Position numbers and translations under genes: made by a program. The notes below the pieces were generated by a model, which did no database searches, was not told where the DNA came from, and saw nothing but the letters and a program-made list of their open reading frames with translations. From Flavobacteriales bacterium MED-G22 (GTDB lineage Bacteria; Bacteroidota; Bacteroidia; Flavobacteriales; Flavobacteriaceae), in NCBI GenBank assembly GCA_002457295.1, contig NTKF01000021.1:1-21477 (forward strand): a stretch of 21,477 nucleotides of DNA, written 5' to 3'. The number at the start of each line of letters is the position of its first letter. Positions within the stretch are counted from its first letter, which is position 1. Shown in pieces: positions 7,642-16,360 of this stretch.

Positions 7642-8448
7642 ATGTATCAAGGAGTTTTAAAAAAATTGCTTACAGAAGAGTCAAATCCGATTCAATATTT
7701 TTTACAGTTAAAGCCGGGTTTTATTCACTTAAATCAATGTTTTAACAGGGTTTTAGAATGGGAAGTTACGGGCACTGAGTGTTTAAGCTGTAGTGCTCCA
7801 GACCCGATTTTTGCCCAAGGCTTTTGTAGAAGTTGTTTTTTTGAAAACCCTGCAGCAGGTCAATGGATTATGCGACCAGAATTGAGCAAGGCGCATTTAA
7901 ATGAAGCGGATCGTGATTTGACCTATGAAAAAAAAATGCAATTGCAACCTCATGTTGTCTATCTTGCTTTGAGCAGTCATCTCAAAGTGGGAGTGACTAG
8001 AAAAAGTCAATTGCCTACTCGCTGGATAGATCAAGGAGCCCAGCAAGCAATCAACATAGTAGAAGTGCCTAATCGTTATCTTGCGGGTGTAGCTGAAGTA
8101 GCACTAAAGGCTATTTTTTCAGATAAAACGCAATGGCGAAAAATGGTTCAAAATCAATCAGAAACTATCGATTGGCCCACTGAAATCCATCGGGCTCTAG
8201 CCCAACTCCCGGAGGAAGTGAAACCCTACATTGTGCAACCTGTTGAAACGCCTAAAAACATTTCCTATCCTATGGAAGGCCAATATCCCTTGAAACCCAC
8301 CTCACTGAATCTTTCTAAAAACCCAACTTATAGTGGGAAATTGATTGGTATTAAGGGGCAATACCTACTTTTTGAAGACCAAACTGTCTTTAATGTGCGT
8401 TCCAATGAAGGGCAAGTGGTGACATTAAAAATAAAACCAAAGGCTTAA
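7642..8448 (+). CDS. DUF2797 family protein, likely zinc-binding
   Basis: This 268-residue protein matches what I know of DUF2797, a family without an assigned function found in Bacteroidota and actinobacteria. The N-terminal third holds a probable zinc site: Cys47 and Cys50 (ECLSC) with Cys62 and Cys65 (GFCRSC). A following segment (about 104-133) reads VYLALSSHLKVGVTRKSQLP and then TRWIDQGA, with Glu152 further on. This pattern of short strands, VGxTR and a later Arg and Glu resembles a GIY-YIG fold, which would suggest nucleic-acid contact, but that is inference. The C-terminus (about 225-268) looks like a small beta domain. The gene ends tail-to-tail with rluF, the stop codons overlapping by 4 bp (TTAA). 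Confidence 0.75.
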   Translation: MYQGVLKKLLTEESNPIQYFLQLKPGFIHLNQCFNRVLEWEVTGTECLSCSAPDPIFAQGFCRSCFFENPAAGQWIMRPELSKAHLNEADRDLTYEKKMQLQPHVVYLALSSHLKVGVTRKSQLPTRWIDQGAQQAINIVEVPNRYLAGVAEVALKAIFSDKTQWRKMVQNQSETIDWPTEIHRALAQLPEEVKPYIVQPVETPKNISYPMEGQYPLKPTSLNLSKNPTYSGKLIGIKGQYLLFEDQTVFNVRSNEGQVVTLKIKPKA

Positions 8449-9176
8449 CCGGGCTTTTTATGAGAATGTTTCAGTTTTTGGTTAAGAAGGGTTAATTCTT
8501 CTGGTCTAAGAGTTCGATATTTTCCAACGGTTAAATCTAAATTGATGTTCATGATACGAATCCTTTTTAGATGCACCACACGGTAATTTAGATATTCACA
8601 CATGCGTCTGATTTGCCGATTGAGTCCTTGTGTTAAAATAATTTTAAATTTCTTTTTATGTATTTGTTCAACAACGCAGGGCCTAGTGACAGTGTCTAGT
8701 ACAGGTACACCAGCAGCCATATTTTTAACAAAATCAGCAGTAACAGGCTTGTTGACAGTCACAACATATTCTTTTTCGTGTTGGTTACGGGCTCGTAAAA
8801 TTTTATTGACAATGTCACCATCATTGGTCATCAGGATGAGCCCTTCACTCATTTTATCCAATCTCCCGATAGGAAAAATACGTTCTGGATAATTGATAAA
8901 ATCAATAATATTATCTTTTTCAACCCTTGTATCGGTTGTACAAACGATCCCTTTGGGTTTGTGAAAAGCTAAATATATTTTTCTTTTATTGGATTTGTTT
9001 TGTAAGACTTCACCATCTACTAGAATTTGGTCTTTTGGACCAACTTGCTGTCCCATAGTAGCCATTTTGCCATTGATTAAAACCCGTTCCTGTGTAATCA
9101 GACCGTCTGCCTCTCTTCTAGAACAATAGCCCGACTGACTCAAAAACTTATTTATTCGAATGGTTTCTTCGCTCAT
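8445..9176 (-). CDS. rluF: 23S rRNA pseudouridine synthase, RluF type
   Basis: The enzyme isomerises a uridine in the peptidyl-transferase region of 23S rRNA (position 2604 in E. coli). An S4 RNA-binding domain covers about residues 5-60 (INKFLSQSGYCSRREADGLI). The catalytic aspartate is Asp107 in FPIGRLDKMSEGLILMTN. The stretch NKILRARNQHEKEYVVTV and the C-terminal LNRQIRRMCEYLNYRVVHL with RIMNINLDL follow E. coli RluF closely, more so than RluB or RluE, so I favour RluF. Length is 243 residues. The start codon lies 2 nt after the stop of the upstream transporter gene, so this is the last gene of the sppA operon. The extreme C-terminus (KLKHSHKKPG) is basic. Confidence 0.9.
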   Translation of the reverse strand: MSEETIRINKFLSQSGYCSRREADGLITQERVLINGKMATMGQQVGPKDQILVDGEVLQNKSNKRKIYLAFHKPKGIVCTTDTRVEKDNIIDFINYPERIFPIGRLDKMSEGLILMTNDGDIVNKILRARNQHEKEYVVTVNKPVTADFVKNMAAGVPVLDTVTRPCVVEQIHKKKFKIILTQGLNRQIRRMCEYLNYRVVHLKRIRIMNINLDLTVGKYRTLRPEELTLLNQKLKHSHKKPG

Positions 9177-9178
9177 TT

Positions 9179-9880
9179 TTATAGCCTAATTTCTTCATTG
9201 ATTTTCAACTGAAACTTTTTTCTAAACCATGCCACCAAAACATACAATATGGGAGTATCAAAGAGGGCAACAATGACTTTGAATAAGAACCCAGACAGCA
9301 CCAATCCCCAAAACAAGTTCCACGGTAAAATATTGAAAATACTCAACAGGCTCACCACCAAAAAAGTGTCTAGAAATTGAGAGGTGAATGTTGAAAAATT
9401 ATTTCGTAACCACAACATACGACCCTGAGTGAGTTGTTTCCAAAAATGATAAATTTTGATGTCAATAAACTGAGCCGCCAAATAGGCTAACATAGAAGCC
9501 AAAACAGCTAAGGGAGAAAGTGAGAAAACTTTTTCAAAAGTTGCATCATCAATAGGGGAGTTCTCCAAGGCCGGCACAGCATCTGCCATGAGAAGAATTC
9601 CCATGGAGAAAAAAGAAGAAAAAATCCCAGCGACCACCACCTGATTGGCTTTTTTCTTGCCGTAAATTTCAGAAATCAAGTCGGTGATGAGAAAGGTTAT
9701 AGGATAGGGTAGAATACCCACAGACAACTCAAATAATTGACTTCCAAAAAGGGTTCCATTAAAGGGATACCAATAGAAAAACTTTTGAAAAATTAGATTG
9801 GAAACCACCAATGAGGTGATAAACAGAGCCGCTAAATAGAGATAGATTTGTTGGGCTAGCTTCCTATCTTTTTCTATCAT
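9179..9880 (-). CDS. Queuosine-precursor transporter family protein (YhhQ/VUT)
   Basis: This 233-residue integral membrane protein belongs to the VUT/YhhQ family (DUF165), whose E. coli member takes up queuosine precursors used to modify the tRNA wobble position. I count about six hydrophobic segments. The family marks are FELSVGILPYPITFLITDLI followed by SEIYGKKKANQVV, and LAAQFIDIKIYHFWK with LRNNFSTFTSQFLDT, where the polar residues of the transport path sit. The ATG directly follows the sppA stop codon with zero spacing, and rluF starts 2 nt downstream. This points to one transcript and probably translational coupling. RluF and this transporter both relate to RNA modification; SppA does not. 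Confidence 0.88.
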   Translation of the reverse strand: MIEKDRKLAQQIYLYLAALFITSLVVSNLIFQKFFYWYPFNGTLFGSQLFELSVGILPYPITFLITDLISEIYGKKKANQVVVAGIFSSFFSMGILLMADAVPALENSPIDDATFEKVFSLSPLAVLASMLAYLAAQFIDIKIYHFWKQLTQGRMLWLRNNFSTFTSQFLDTFLVVSLLSIFNILPWNLFWGLVLSGFLFKVIVALFDTPILYVLVAWFRKKFQLKINEEIRL

Positions 9881-11647
9881 TTAATCTATTTTTAGTGAAA
9901 AGGGCAATTGTGTTTTAAAGGAATTGGAAATGGGTTTTTGAGGTTGATTAGTGAAGGTTTGTTCGATTCCGAAATGGGAAAGTATTTTTGACAAGCCTTC
10001 ATATTTTGCGGTTGGAATCATCTTGTTGATAATACTTTCAAGATCTTGATCCCACTGGGGGTAGGCAATGCGATTATATTCTTCGAGATTCGCCTGGCTT
10101 GCAGCGGCGGTAATAGCTTCTTCTAGTCCCCCTAAAGTGTCCACCAAACCATTTGCCAAAGCTTCTTTTCCAGACCATACTCTTCCTTGAGCAAGACTTT
10201 CCACTTTCTCAAGAGAAAGGTTTCTTCCAGCAGCGACCCGTTCTTTAAAGGTGCTGTAGATTTTTCTTATATTCTTTTGGACATAAGCTCTGAAATTGTC
10301 TGAAAGGGGCTCAAAAGAACTATATCCAGCTGCATTGGTGTGTGTCTGAACCTGGTCTGCATTGACACCAATATTTTCACTGAGTTGATGCACATTGGGT
10401 AAAATAGCAAAAACACCAATTGAACCTGTAATTGAAAGTGGATCAGCGAAAATTTGATGTGCAGGAGCAGCTAAATAATACCCTCCAGAGGCCGCTACGT
10501 TACCCATAGAAACAATCAAAGGTTTTTTAGCTTTTGCTCTTTCAAGGGCTTCCCAAATTATTTCTGAAGTGAGTGCACTTCCACCGGGCGAATTAATCCG
10601 TAAAACAATAGCTTTTACCCATTCATCTTGGGCCGCATCATCTATAGCTTCAACAAATTTTCCTTGAGCGATATAGGTGTTACTTCCTTCTCCATAAAGA
10701 ATGTTTCCATTGGCAAAGATGATGGCAACACGATCTTTTATTTTCTTGTTATAAGCAGGAATTGTTCTTGCCATTTGTTGAGGACTCACCCAATTTATTT
10801 CGTCATCTGCTTCAAGACCGAGGCGAGTTCTAATTTTATCTTCTACTTCATTTTCATAATTCAACCCATCAATAAGTTTTTGTGAAAGGGCTTCTTCGGG
10901 CAAACTAGCTGCAAGAGTTTCAGCAATGGAGTCAACAGTATCCTCATTTAGATTTCTAGAGGTAGCTATAGCTTGACGAAGTGTACTCCAAAGAGAATTC
11001 AAAACAGATTGAATTTGAAATTCATTTTCAGCAGACATTTCATCTTGCAAAAAAGGTTCTACAGCTCCCTTAAAATTGCCCTCGCGGACGACTTCCATTT
11101 TGGCTCCGTATTTTTCTTGAAAAGACTTGTAGTAGAGCACTTCTGACGCCAGTCCTTTAAATTCCAAATTGCCCAGTGGATTAAGAAAAATAGAATCAGC
11201 AACTGATGCAAGGAAGTAGCTTTTTTGAGAGAAAAAATCAGCATAAGCGTAAATAAATTTTCCAGAGGCTTTAAAATGATCTAAGGCCTTGCGCACTGCA
11301 TGTGTTTGAGCCCAGCCAGCGGGCACAAATTCAGCTTTTAAACGAATGCCTTCAATGTCTTCATCTGTGGCGGCCAGTTCAATGCTTCTAAGCAATTCAG
11401 GTAAGCCTAAAAATTCATTTCCTAAGCCCAACACTTCTTCAAAAGGGTCAGAAACTGGGTTTCTTTCAGCAAGAGGAAGATTTAGGTTTAGATCTAAGAC
11501 ACTTTGTTTTTCAATGGTTGCCGTATCACCATCACCAGAAAAGAGGGCACTAGCTGCTGAAACAACCAGAAGAAAAAAAACAAATAATAGGCCTAGTGCA
11601 GAGAAAGTTCCTAGTAGTGAGGCAAAATAAGATTTAAGGAAATTCAT
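9881..11647 (-). CDS. sppA: Signal peptide peptidase SppA, 67-kDa type
   Basis: SppA is a membrane-bound serine peptidase that degrades cleaved signal peptides. The protein has 588 residues, the size of the long, duplicated E. coli type. One transmembrane anchor covers about residues 12-36. Two homologous ClpP/crotonase-like halves follow. The catalytic lysine is Lys193 in EGNFKGAVEPF of the first half, and the catalytic serine is Ser387 in MGNVAASGGYYLAAPA of the second half, matching the split Ser/Lys dyad of the E. coli enzyme. INSPGGSALTSE at 351-362 lines the active site. It heads the operon sppA-yhhQ-rluF and diverges from the folK fusion gene, with the two predicted -7 boxes only 8 nt apart. 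Confidence 0.95.
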   Translation of the reverse strand: MNFLKSYFASLLGTFSALGLLFVFFLLVVSAASALFSGDGDTATIEKQSVLDLNLNLPLAERNPVSDPFEEVLGLGNEFLGLPELLRSIELAATDEDIEGIRLKAEFVPAGWAQTHAVRKALDHFKASGKFIYAYADFFSQKSYFLASVADSIFLNPLGNLEFKGLASEVLYYKSFQEKYGAKMEVVREGNFKGAVEPFLQDEMSAENEFQIQSVLNSLWSTLRQAIATSRNLNEDTVDSIAETLAASLPEEALSQKLIDGLNYENEVEDKIRTRLGLEADDEINWVSPQQMARTIPAYNKKIKDRVAIIFANGNILYGEGSNTYIAQGKFVEAIDDAAQDEWVKAIVLRINSPGGSALTSEIIWEALERAKAKKPLIVSMGNVAASGGYYLAAPAHQIFADPLSITGSIGVFAILPNVHQLSENIGVNADQVQTHTNAAGYSSFEPLSDNFRAYVQKNIRKIYSTFKERVAAGRNLSLEKVESLAQGRVWSGKEALANGLVDTLGGLEEAITAAASQANLEEYNRIAYPQWDQDLESIINKMIPTAKYEGLSKILSHFGIEQTFTNQPQKPISNSFKTQLPFSLKID

Positions 11648-11666
11648 ATAACATGTGTTTATGCTA

Positions 11667-11674
11667 CAAATATA
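11667..11674 (-). promoter_or_regulatory. Predicted -7 box for the sppA operon
   Basis: TATATTTG on the minus strand matches TANNTTTG exactly, 19 nt before the sppA ATG. No clear -33 TTG at the usual distance. Confidence 0.42.
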
Positions 11675-11682
11675 GGGTTTTG

Positions 11683-11690
11683 TAGCTTTG
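11683..11690 (+). promoter_or_regulatory. Predicted -7 box for the folK-dNK gene
   Basis: TAGCTTTG matches TANNTTTG, 21 nt before the ATG at 11712 and back to back with the sppA -7 box. A TTG that could start the frame earlier (11688) lies inside this box, which argues for the ATG as true start. Confidence 0.42.
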
Positions 11691-11711
11691 TCCTTTATCA
11701 GCTTACTAACT

Positions 11712-12830
11712 ATGTTACGAAAGGCATATCTCTCTTTAGGAAGTAATCAAGGTGATCGACTGGAGTTTTTACAAAGTGCCCTATTGGGTCTAGAAGAACT
11801 TCCATTAACGATCATTGCCCAGTCACATCTATATGAAACCCCTGCATGGGGCTTTGAGGGTACCACATTTTACAACGCCTGTATAGCCGTAGAAACCATA
11901 CTAACTCCTTCTGAATTATTAAATGGCATGTTGCAGCTAGAACAAAAACTTGGTCGCTACCGAAGTACTGCTGTTGGGTATCAATCACGTACTATAGATT
12001 TGGATTTATTGGCTTATGAAAATAGGATTATTCAACAGCCAGCCTTAAAAATCCCACACCCTTTGTTGCATCAACGTGAATTTGTATTGCGCCCACTAAA
12101 TGAAATTGCATCACAATGGAAGCACCCCACTCTAAATCAAACCGTTGAGCAACTTTTAGCTCCATTTGAAGAAGGAACGATACTTCAAAAACCTTTTAAA
12201 GATTGGTCTCCCTCCATTTTTTCTTCTTTTCCCTTTCTAGTCATAGAAGGCAATATAGGCGCAGGCAAAACCACTTTAGCCCAACAAATAACCTCTCACT
12301 TTGATGCACTAATCATGTTAGAAAAATTTGCTGATAACCCACATTTAGCCTCCTTTTATAAAAATCCTAAAGCCCATGCAAAAGCCCTTGAAACGCATTT
12401 CTTAATAGAAAGATCAAATGCTATACACCGCTTTTGGAAAACAAATCAAGCTACAAAAGTGATTGCAGACTTCAGCTTTTTTAAATCAGCAATTTTTGCT
12501 CAAAACAACTTGAGCTCAGCCGATTTTACACTTTTTTGCAGTGACTATGACGCAGCGCTAGAAAAGCAACCTTTGCCTAGCTTAGTACTCTATTTAGAGG
12601 CCCCCATAAGTTTTCATCTCCAACGAATTAAACAACGCGCAAGACCTTTTGAACAAGAAATTACTATTGATTATTTAGAAAAAATAGAAGAAGGCTATGC
12701 CACATTTTTTAGGAATAACCCCGATATACCTGTTTTGAAAATTTCAATAGAGAATAGAGATTTTAAAAATAACCCTTATGATTTTCAATGGCTGCTGAGG
12801 CGCATTAGTGCTTTTGCCACTTTGTCATAA
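11712..12830 (+). CDS. folK: FolK (HPPK) fused to a deoxynucleoside kinase domain
   Basis: The N-terminal half (about 1-145) is 6-hydroxymethyl-7,8-dihydropterin pyrophosphokinase, which activates the pterin for folate synthesis. It shows YLSLGSNQGDR at the start, YETPAWG (41-47), the metal-binding SRTIDLDLLAY (92-102) and PHPLLHQREFVLRPL (115-129). The C-terminal half (about 175-372) is a deoxynucleoside/thymidylate-type kinase domain: P-loop IEGNIGAGKTTLA (178-190), EKFADNPHLASFY and the lid-like RIKQRARPFEQEI. The usual DRS motif after the second strand reads DFS here, lacking the arginine. This fusion is known in Bacteroidota. I chose ATG 11712 (MLRKAYLSLGSN) over the in-frame TTG at 11688. 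The 3' end overlaps the convergent methyltransferase gene by 26 bp. Confidence 0.92.
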   Translation: MLRKAYLSLGSNQGDRLEFLQSALLGLEELPLTIIAQSHLYETPAWGFEGTTFYNACIAVETILTPSELLNGMLQLEQKLGRYRSTAVGYQSRTIDLDLLAYENRIIQQPALKIPHPLLHQREFVLRPLNEIASQWKHPTLNQTVEQLLAPFEEGTILQKPFKDWSPSIFSSFPFLVIEGNIGAGKTTLAQQITSHFDALIMLEKFADNPHLASFYKNPKAHAKALETHFLIERSNAIHRFWKTNQATKVIADFSFFKSAIFAQNNLSSADFTLFCSDYDAALEKQPLPSLVLYLEAPISFHLQRIKQRARPFEQEITIDYLEKIEEGYATFFRNNPDIPVLKISIENRDFKNNPYDFQWLLRRISAFATLS

Positions 12831-13341
12831 AATCCCAAAGTACAATACCAGTAGCCACACTAATGTTGAGTGAATGTTTTGTACCCCATTGAGGAATTTC
12901 AATTGCGCTATTGGTAAGATCAATTAAGGCTTGCTGCACACCCTGCACTTCGTTTCCTAAAATGAAACCATGTGTTATATTTTTTTCAGGCTGAAAACTA
13001 TTAAGGGTTTGAGCTCCTTCAACCTGTTCGACGGCATACAATTTTACCCCTTCTTCTAGAAGCTTTAAGACCAATTGAGTTGCCTCAGAAACATACTCCC
13101 AGGCCACACTTTCTGTAGCACCTAAAGCTGTCTTATGGATATCTTTATGTGGAGGTTGAGCTGTGATACCACAGAGATAGATTTTTTCAATGCGAAATGC
13201 ATCTGCTGTTCTAAAAACCGAACCTATATTGTTTAGTGACCGTATGTTGTCTAAAATGAGAATAACAGGAGTTTTTTTTGCTAGTTTAAAAGCAGAAACA
13301 CTGTCTCGGTTTAATTCTTCATTCTTTAGTTTTCGCATCAT
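12805..13341 (-). CDS. TrmH/SpoU-family RNA 2'-O-methyltransferase
   Basis: This 178-residue SPOUT-fold enzyme would transfer a methyl group from S-adenosylmethionine to a ribose 2'-OH in tRNA or rRNA. All three SpoU motifs are present: motif 1 NIRSLNNIGSVFRTADAF (32-49) with the catalytic arginine Arg44, motif 2 FILGNEVQGV (about 126-135), and motif 3 IPQWGTKHSLNISVATGI. It has no N-terminal substrate-binding extension, so the exact target cannot be named. Two Met codons in a row (13341 and 13338) are possible starts. Its last codons overlap the end of the folK fusion gene on the other strand, and it diverges from mutS across about 140 bp. Confidence 0.88.
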   Translation of the reverse strand: MMRKLKNEELNRDSVSAFKLAKKTPVILILDNIRSLNNIGSVFRTADAFRIEKIYLCGITAQPPHKDIHKTALGATESVAWEYVSEATQLVLKLLEEGVKLYAVEQVEGAQTLNSFQPEKNITHGFILGNEVQGVQQALIDLTNSAIEIPQWGTKHSLNISVATGIVLWDFMTKWQKH

Positions 13342-13484
13342 AGCGCACTCTAATTTAAGTGTGAAAATTAAAAAAAAATAGAGAGAGAAGAACCATCAAT
13401 TCTTGTTTAAGGGTCTTAAGAACTTTTAATTTTTGAGCCTCTGTTTTTTTTAATTAATAATTACATTCGTAAAAATCTAAAATT

Positions 13485-16085
13485 TTGACAAAAGTAAGTA
13501 AGGAGACTCCTTTAATGAAGCAATACAATCAGATCAAGGCTAAATATCCAGATGCCTTATTGTTGTTTCGTGTGGGTGATTTTTATGAAACATTTGGAGA
13601 AGATGCTATAAAAGCGGCTGATATATTGGGTATTATTCTTACCAAACGGGGTGCAGGTAGCACCTCTGAAACTGAATTAGCAGGTTTTCCTCACCATTCT
13701 CTAAATACCTATTTGCCTAAATTGGTAAGGGCTGGTTGTCGCGTAGCAATTTGCGATCAGCTTGAAGACCCAAAAATGACAAAGAAAATTGTCAAAAGGG
13801 GAGTGACAGAATTGGTCACCCCAGGAGTGGCTCTCAACGATGATGTGTTAGAGCAAAAAAAGAATAACTATTTAGGCGCCATTTATCAAAACAAGCAAAA
13901 ATTTGGTCTAGCTTTTCTCGATATTTCAACAGGAGATTTTCATGCCACAGAGGGAACCATAAGCCAAATAAAACTGCTATTAGAACATTTTTCCCCTAAG
14001 GAGTTGTTGGTGCCTAAGCCCCAGAAAAAAACTTTTCTAGAACAGTTTGAAACGGCACCTCACTGTTTTTACATGGACGATTGGGCTTTTGAAGAATCAA
14101 CTGCCAAAGCCAAACTGCTCGACCATTTTGACGTTCACAGTTTAGAAGGTTTTGGAATGGGACAGTTCAATGTAGGTGTTGCCGCTGCAGGAGCAGTGTT
14201 GCATTATTTATCTGAAACCCATCATGAAAAGTTACAACACATCACTTGTTTGTTGCCCATACAGCAAACAAACTATGTGGGGTTAGACCCTTTCACGGTG
14301 CGCAATCTTGAATTATTTCAACCTACACATGCTGGGGGAGTAGCCTTGATTGGCGTCATAGATTATACCAAAACAGCTATGGGTGGCCGTTTATTGCGCC
14401 ACTGGTTGGCTTTTCCTCTACTCAATTTAGATGCAATCGAAAAGCGCCATGAAGTGATAGCTACTTTTTTAGCTTCCGAAGAGCTGCATGCTGCCTTGCA
14501 GCAAATGTTGCAACAGACCATTGATATTGAACGTATCATGGCCAAAATAGCCACTGAAAAAATTGCTCCTCGTGCCTTAGTGCAATTGCAGCATAGCTTA
14601 ACCTTTTTAAAACCCTTAGGCCCTCTACTAGAAAAAGCAGATAGTAATGCACTGAAAGCATTGTCAAAAAAATGGCGCGACCCTCAAAACTGGATCGATC
14701 AATTACAACAACAATTGGATCCTGAGGCCCCTGTGTTGGTGTCCAAAGGTAAAGTGATTGCTGCTGGCTATTCACAAGAGTTGGACACACTGAGGGGACT
14801 AAAAAGTTCTGTACAAGAACACTTAGATTCCCTTTTAGAAAGAGAAACAAAACGCACTCAAATTCCCTCGCTAAAAATAGCTTTTAACAATGTGTTTGGC
14901 TACTATATAGAAGTACGCAACACCCACAAAGACAAAGTGCCAGAGGACTGGATTAGAAAACAAACACTTGTCAATGCAGAGCGTTACATTACAGAAGAAC
15001 TAAAAACATTCGAAACTAAAATCCTTTCTGCCGATGAACAAATTCTACAGTTAGAGCAGCAATTATTTGCAAATCTCATCAAAACACTCCAAAAAGAGTT
15101 GTCTTTCTTAAAAGAGAATGCCCAAGTAGTGGCACAGCTCGATGTGTTGAGTGGTTTTGCTCAATTGGCTCAGAAACGTCACTATTGCAAACCTGAATTG
15201 AATGAAGGGTCAACCCTAACGATAAAAGGAGGTCGACATCCAGTGATAGAATTTCATCTGCCCCCAGGGAGCACTTATATAGCCAATGATCTCGATTTAA
15301 ATCGAGAAGAGCAGCAAATTGTGATGATAACAGGCCCCAATATGTCTGGAAAATCAGCTTTGTTGAGACAAACAGCTTTAATTGCTCTTTTGGCTCAAAT
15401 TGGGAGTTATGTGCCCGCTACTGCCGCTAGTTTATGCATTGTAGACAAAATCTTTACACGAGTAGGGGCCAGTGACAATATTTCTATGGGCGCTTCGACC
15501 TTTATGGTTGAAATGAATGAAACGGCTTCTATTCTCAACAACATAACCGCTAAGAGTTTGGTGTTGTTAGACGAAATTGGTCGAGGGACAAGTACCTACG
15601 ATGGAATTTCTATTGCTTGGGCCATAGCAGAATATTTACATGAACATCCATATAGACCCAAGGTATTGTTTGCCACCCACTATCATGAATTGAATGCCAT
15701 GGCAGCAGATTTTGAACGGATTAAAAACTATAATGTATCGGTGAAAGAAATGAAAAATAAAGTTCTTTTTTTACGTAAACTAGTGCCGGGAGGGAGTGCG
15801 CACAGTTTTGGAATTCATGTAGCTAAAATGGCAGGTATGCCCCAACATGTGGTTCAAACGGCATCAAGCAAACTAAAGGTTTTGGAAGCCCAGCGCGCTA
15901 CAAAAAAAAGAGCCTCCACTACACCAAATAAAGAAGCGATGCAGCTGCAGTTTTTTAAACTTGACGACCCCCTTTTAGAAGCGTTACGGGAAGAAATAAC
16001 CCAATTGGATATTGACACCCTCACGCCTGTGGAAGCCCTTTTACAACTCAATGCCATTAAACGTAAACTGCAGCATAAAGGATAA
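13485..16085 (+). CDS. mutS: DNA mismatch repair protein MutS, TTG start
   Basis: MutS recognises mismatches and small loops and starts repair with MutL. The protein has 866 residues. The mismatch-wedging motif is GDFYETFG at 31-38 (Phe33, Glu35). The ATPase has Walker A GPNMSGKS (617-624), ASTFMVEMNETA, Walker B LLDEIGRGTSTYDG with Asp696/Glu697, and FATHYHEL. The start needs care: the frame is closed by TAA at 13470, and no ATG occurs before 13515. Starting at ATG 13515 would cut into the conserved TPLMKQY element that MutS proteins carry ahead of the wedge domain, so TTG 13485 is the better start. An AAGGAG lies 9 nt before the ATG at 13515 and could give a second, shorter product. Two tRNA genes follow with their own promoter. 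Confidence 0.94.
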   Translation: MTKVSKETPLMKQYNQIKAKYPDALLLFRVGDFYETFGEDAIKAADILGIILTKRGAGSTSETELAGFPHHSLNTYLPKLVRAGCRVAICDQLEDPKMTKKIVKRGVTELVTPGVALNDDVLEQKKNNYLGAIYQNKQKFGLAFLDISTGDFHATEGTISQIKLLLEHFSPKELLVPKPQKKTFLEQFETAPHCFYMDDWAFEESTAKAKLLDHFDVHSLEGFGMGQFNVGVAAAGAVLHYLSETHHEKLQHITCLLPIQQTNYVGLDPFTVRNLELFQPTHAGGVALIGVIDYTKTAMGGRLLRHWLAFPLLNLDAIEKRHEVIATFLASEELHAALQQMLQQTIDIERIMAKIATEKIAPRALVQLQHSLTFLKPLGPLLEKADSNALKALSKKWRDPQNWIDQLQQQLDPEAPVLVSKGKVIAAGYSQELDTLRGLKSSVQEHLDSLLERETKRTQIPSLKIAFNNVFGYYIEVRNTHKDKVPEDWIRKQTLVNAERYITEELKTFETKILSADEQILQLEQQLFANLIKTLQKELSFLKENAQVVAQLDVLSGFAQLAQKRHYCKPELNEGSTLTIKGGRHPVIEFHLPPGSTYIANDLDLNREEQQIVMITGPNMSGKSALLRQTALIALLAQIGSYVPATAASLCIVDKIFTRVGASDNISMGASTFMVEMNETASILNNITAKSLVLLDEIGRGTSTYDGISIAWAIAEYLHEHPYRPKVLFATHYHELNAMAADFERIKNYNVSVKEMKNKVLFLRKLVPGGSAHSFGIHVAKMAGMPQHVVQTASSKLKVLEAQRATKKRASTTPNKEAMQLQFFKLDDPLLEALREEITQLDIDTLTPVEALLQLNAIKRKLQHKG

Positions 16086-16104
16086 ATTTTTCTCTGTTTT
16101 TGTA

Positions 16105-16136
16105 TTGTGCCAAAACGTATTTTATGTTTACATTTG
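16105..16136 (+). promoter_or_regulatory. Promoter of the tRNA-Gly/tRNA-Leu pair
   Basis: TTG at 16105-16107, a 21-nt spacer, then TACATTTG at 16129-16136, fitting the Bacteroidetes consensus. The -7 box ends 11 nt before the first base of tRNA-Gly, leaving a very short leader. Confidence 0.65.
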
Positions 16137-16147
16137 CAATCCATTAT

Positions 16148-16219
16148 GCGAAAGTAGCTCAGGGGTAGAGCATCACCTTGCCAAGGTGAGGGTCGCGGGT
16201 TCAAATCCCGTCTTTCGCT
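16148..16219 (+). tRNA. tRNA-Gly (anticodon GCC)
   Basis: A complete cloverleaf is visible: acceptor GCGAAAG pairs with CTTTCGC (16212-16218), D arm GCTC/GAGC, anticodon stem TCACC/GGTGA around loop TTGCCAA (anticodon GCC), and T arm GCGGG-TTCAAAT-CCCGT with one wobble pair. The discriminator is T and CCA is not encoded. Confidence 0.96.
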
Positions 16220-16228
16220 CTGTCGTTT

Positions 16229-16313
16229 GCTCGGATGGTGGAATTGGTAGACACGTTGGACTTAAAATCCAATGATCATTGCGATCGTGCGGGTTCAAGT
16301 CCCGCTCCGAGTA
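16229..16313 (+). tRNA. tRNA-Leu (anticodon UAA)
   Basis: Class II tRNA of 85 nt with a long variable arm. Acceptor GCTCGGA pairs with TCCGAGT (first pair G-U), anticodon stem TTGGA/TCCAA around CTTAAAA (anticodon TAA), variable arm around 16271-16288, T arm GCGGG-TTCAAGT-CCCGC. Discriminator A; CCA is not encoded. It lies 9 nt after tRNA-Gly and is surely co-transcribed. Confidence 0.96.
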
Positions 16314-16317
16314 CTAT

Positions 16318-16360
16318 AGCCCTTGTTAATTATTTGATTTTCAAGGGTTATTTTTTTATT
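16318..16360 (+). terminator. Rho-independent terminator of the tRNA unit
   Basis: AGCCCTTG (16318-16325) pairs with CAAGGGTT (16342-16349) over 8 bp with one G-U, loop 16 nt, followed by A and a run of seven T and more T-rich sequence. It sits 4 nt after tRNA-Leu. Confidence 0.75.
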
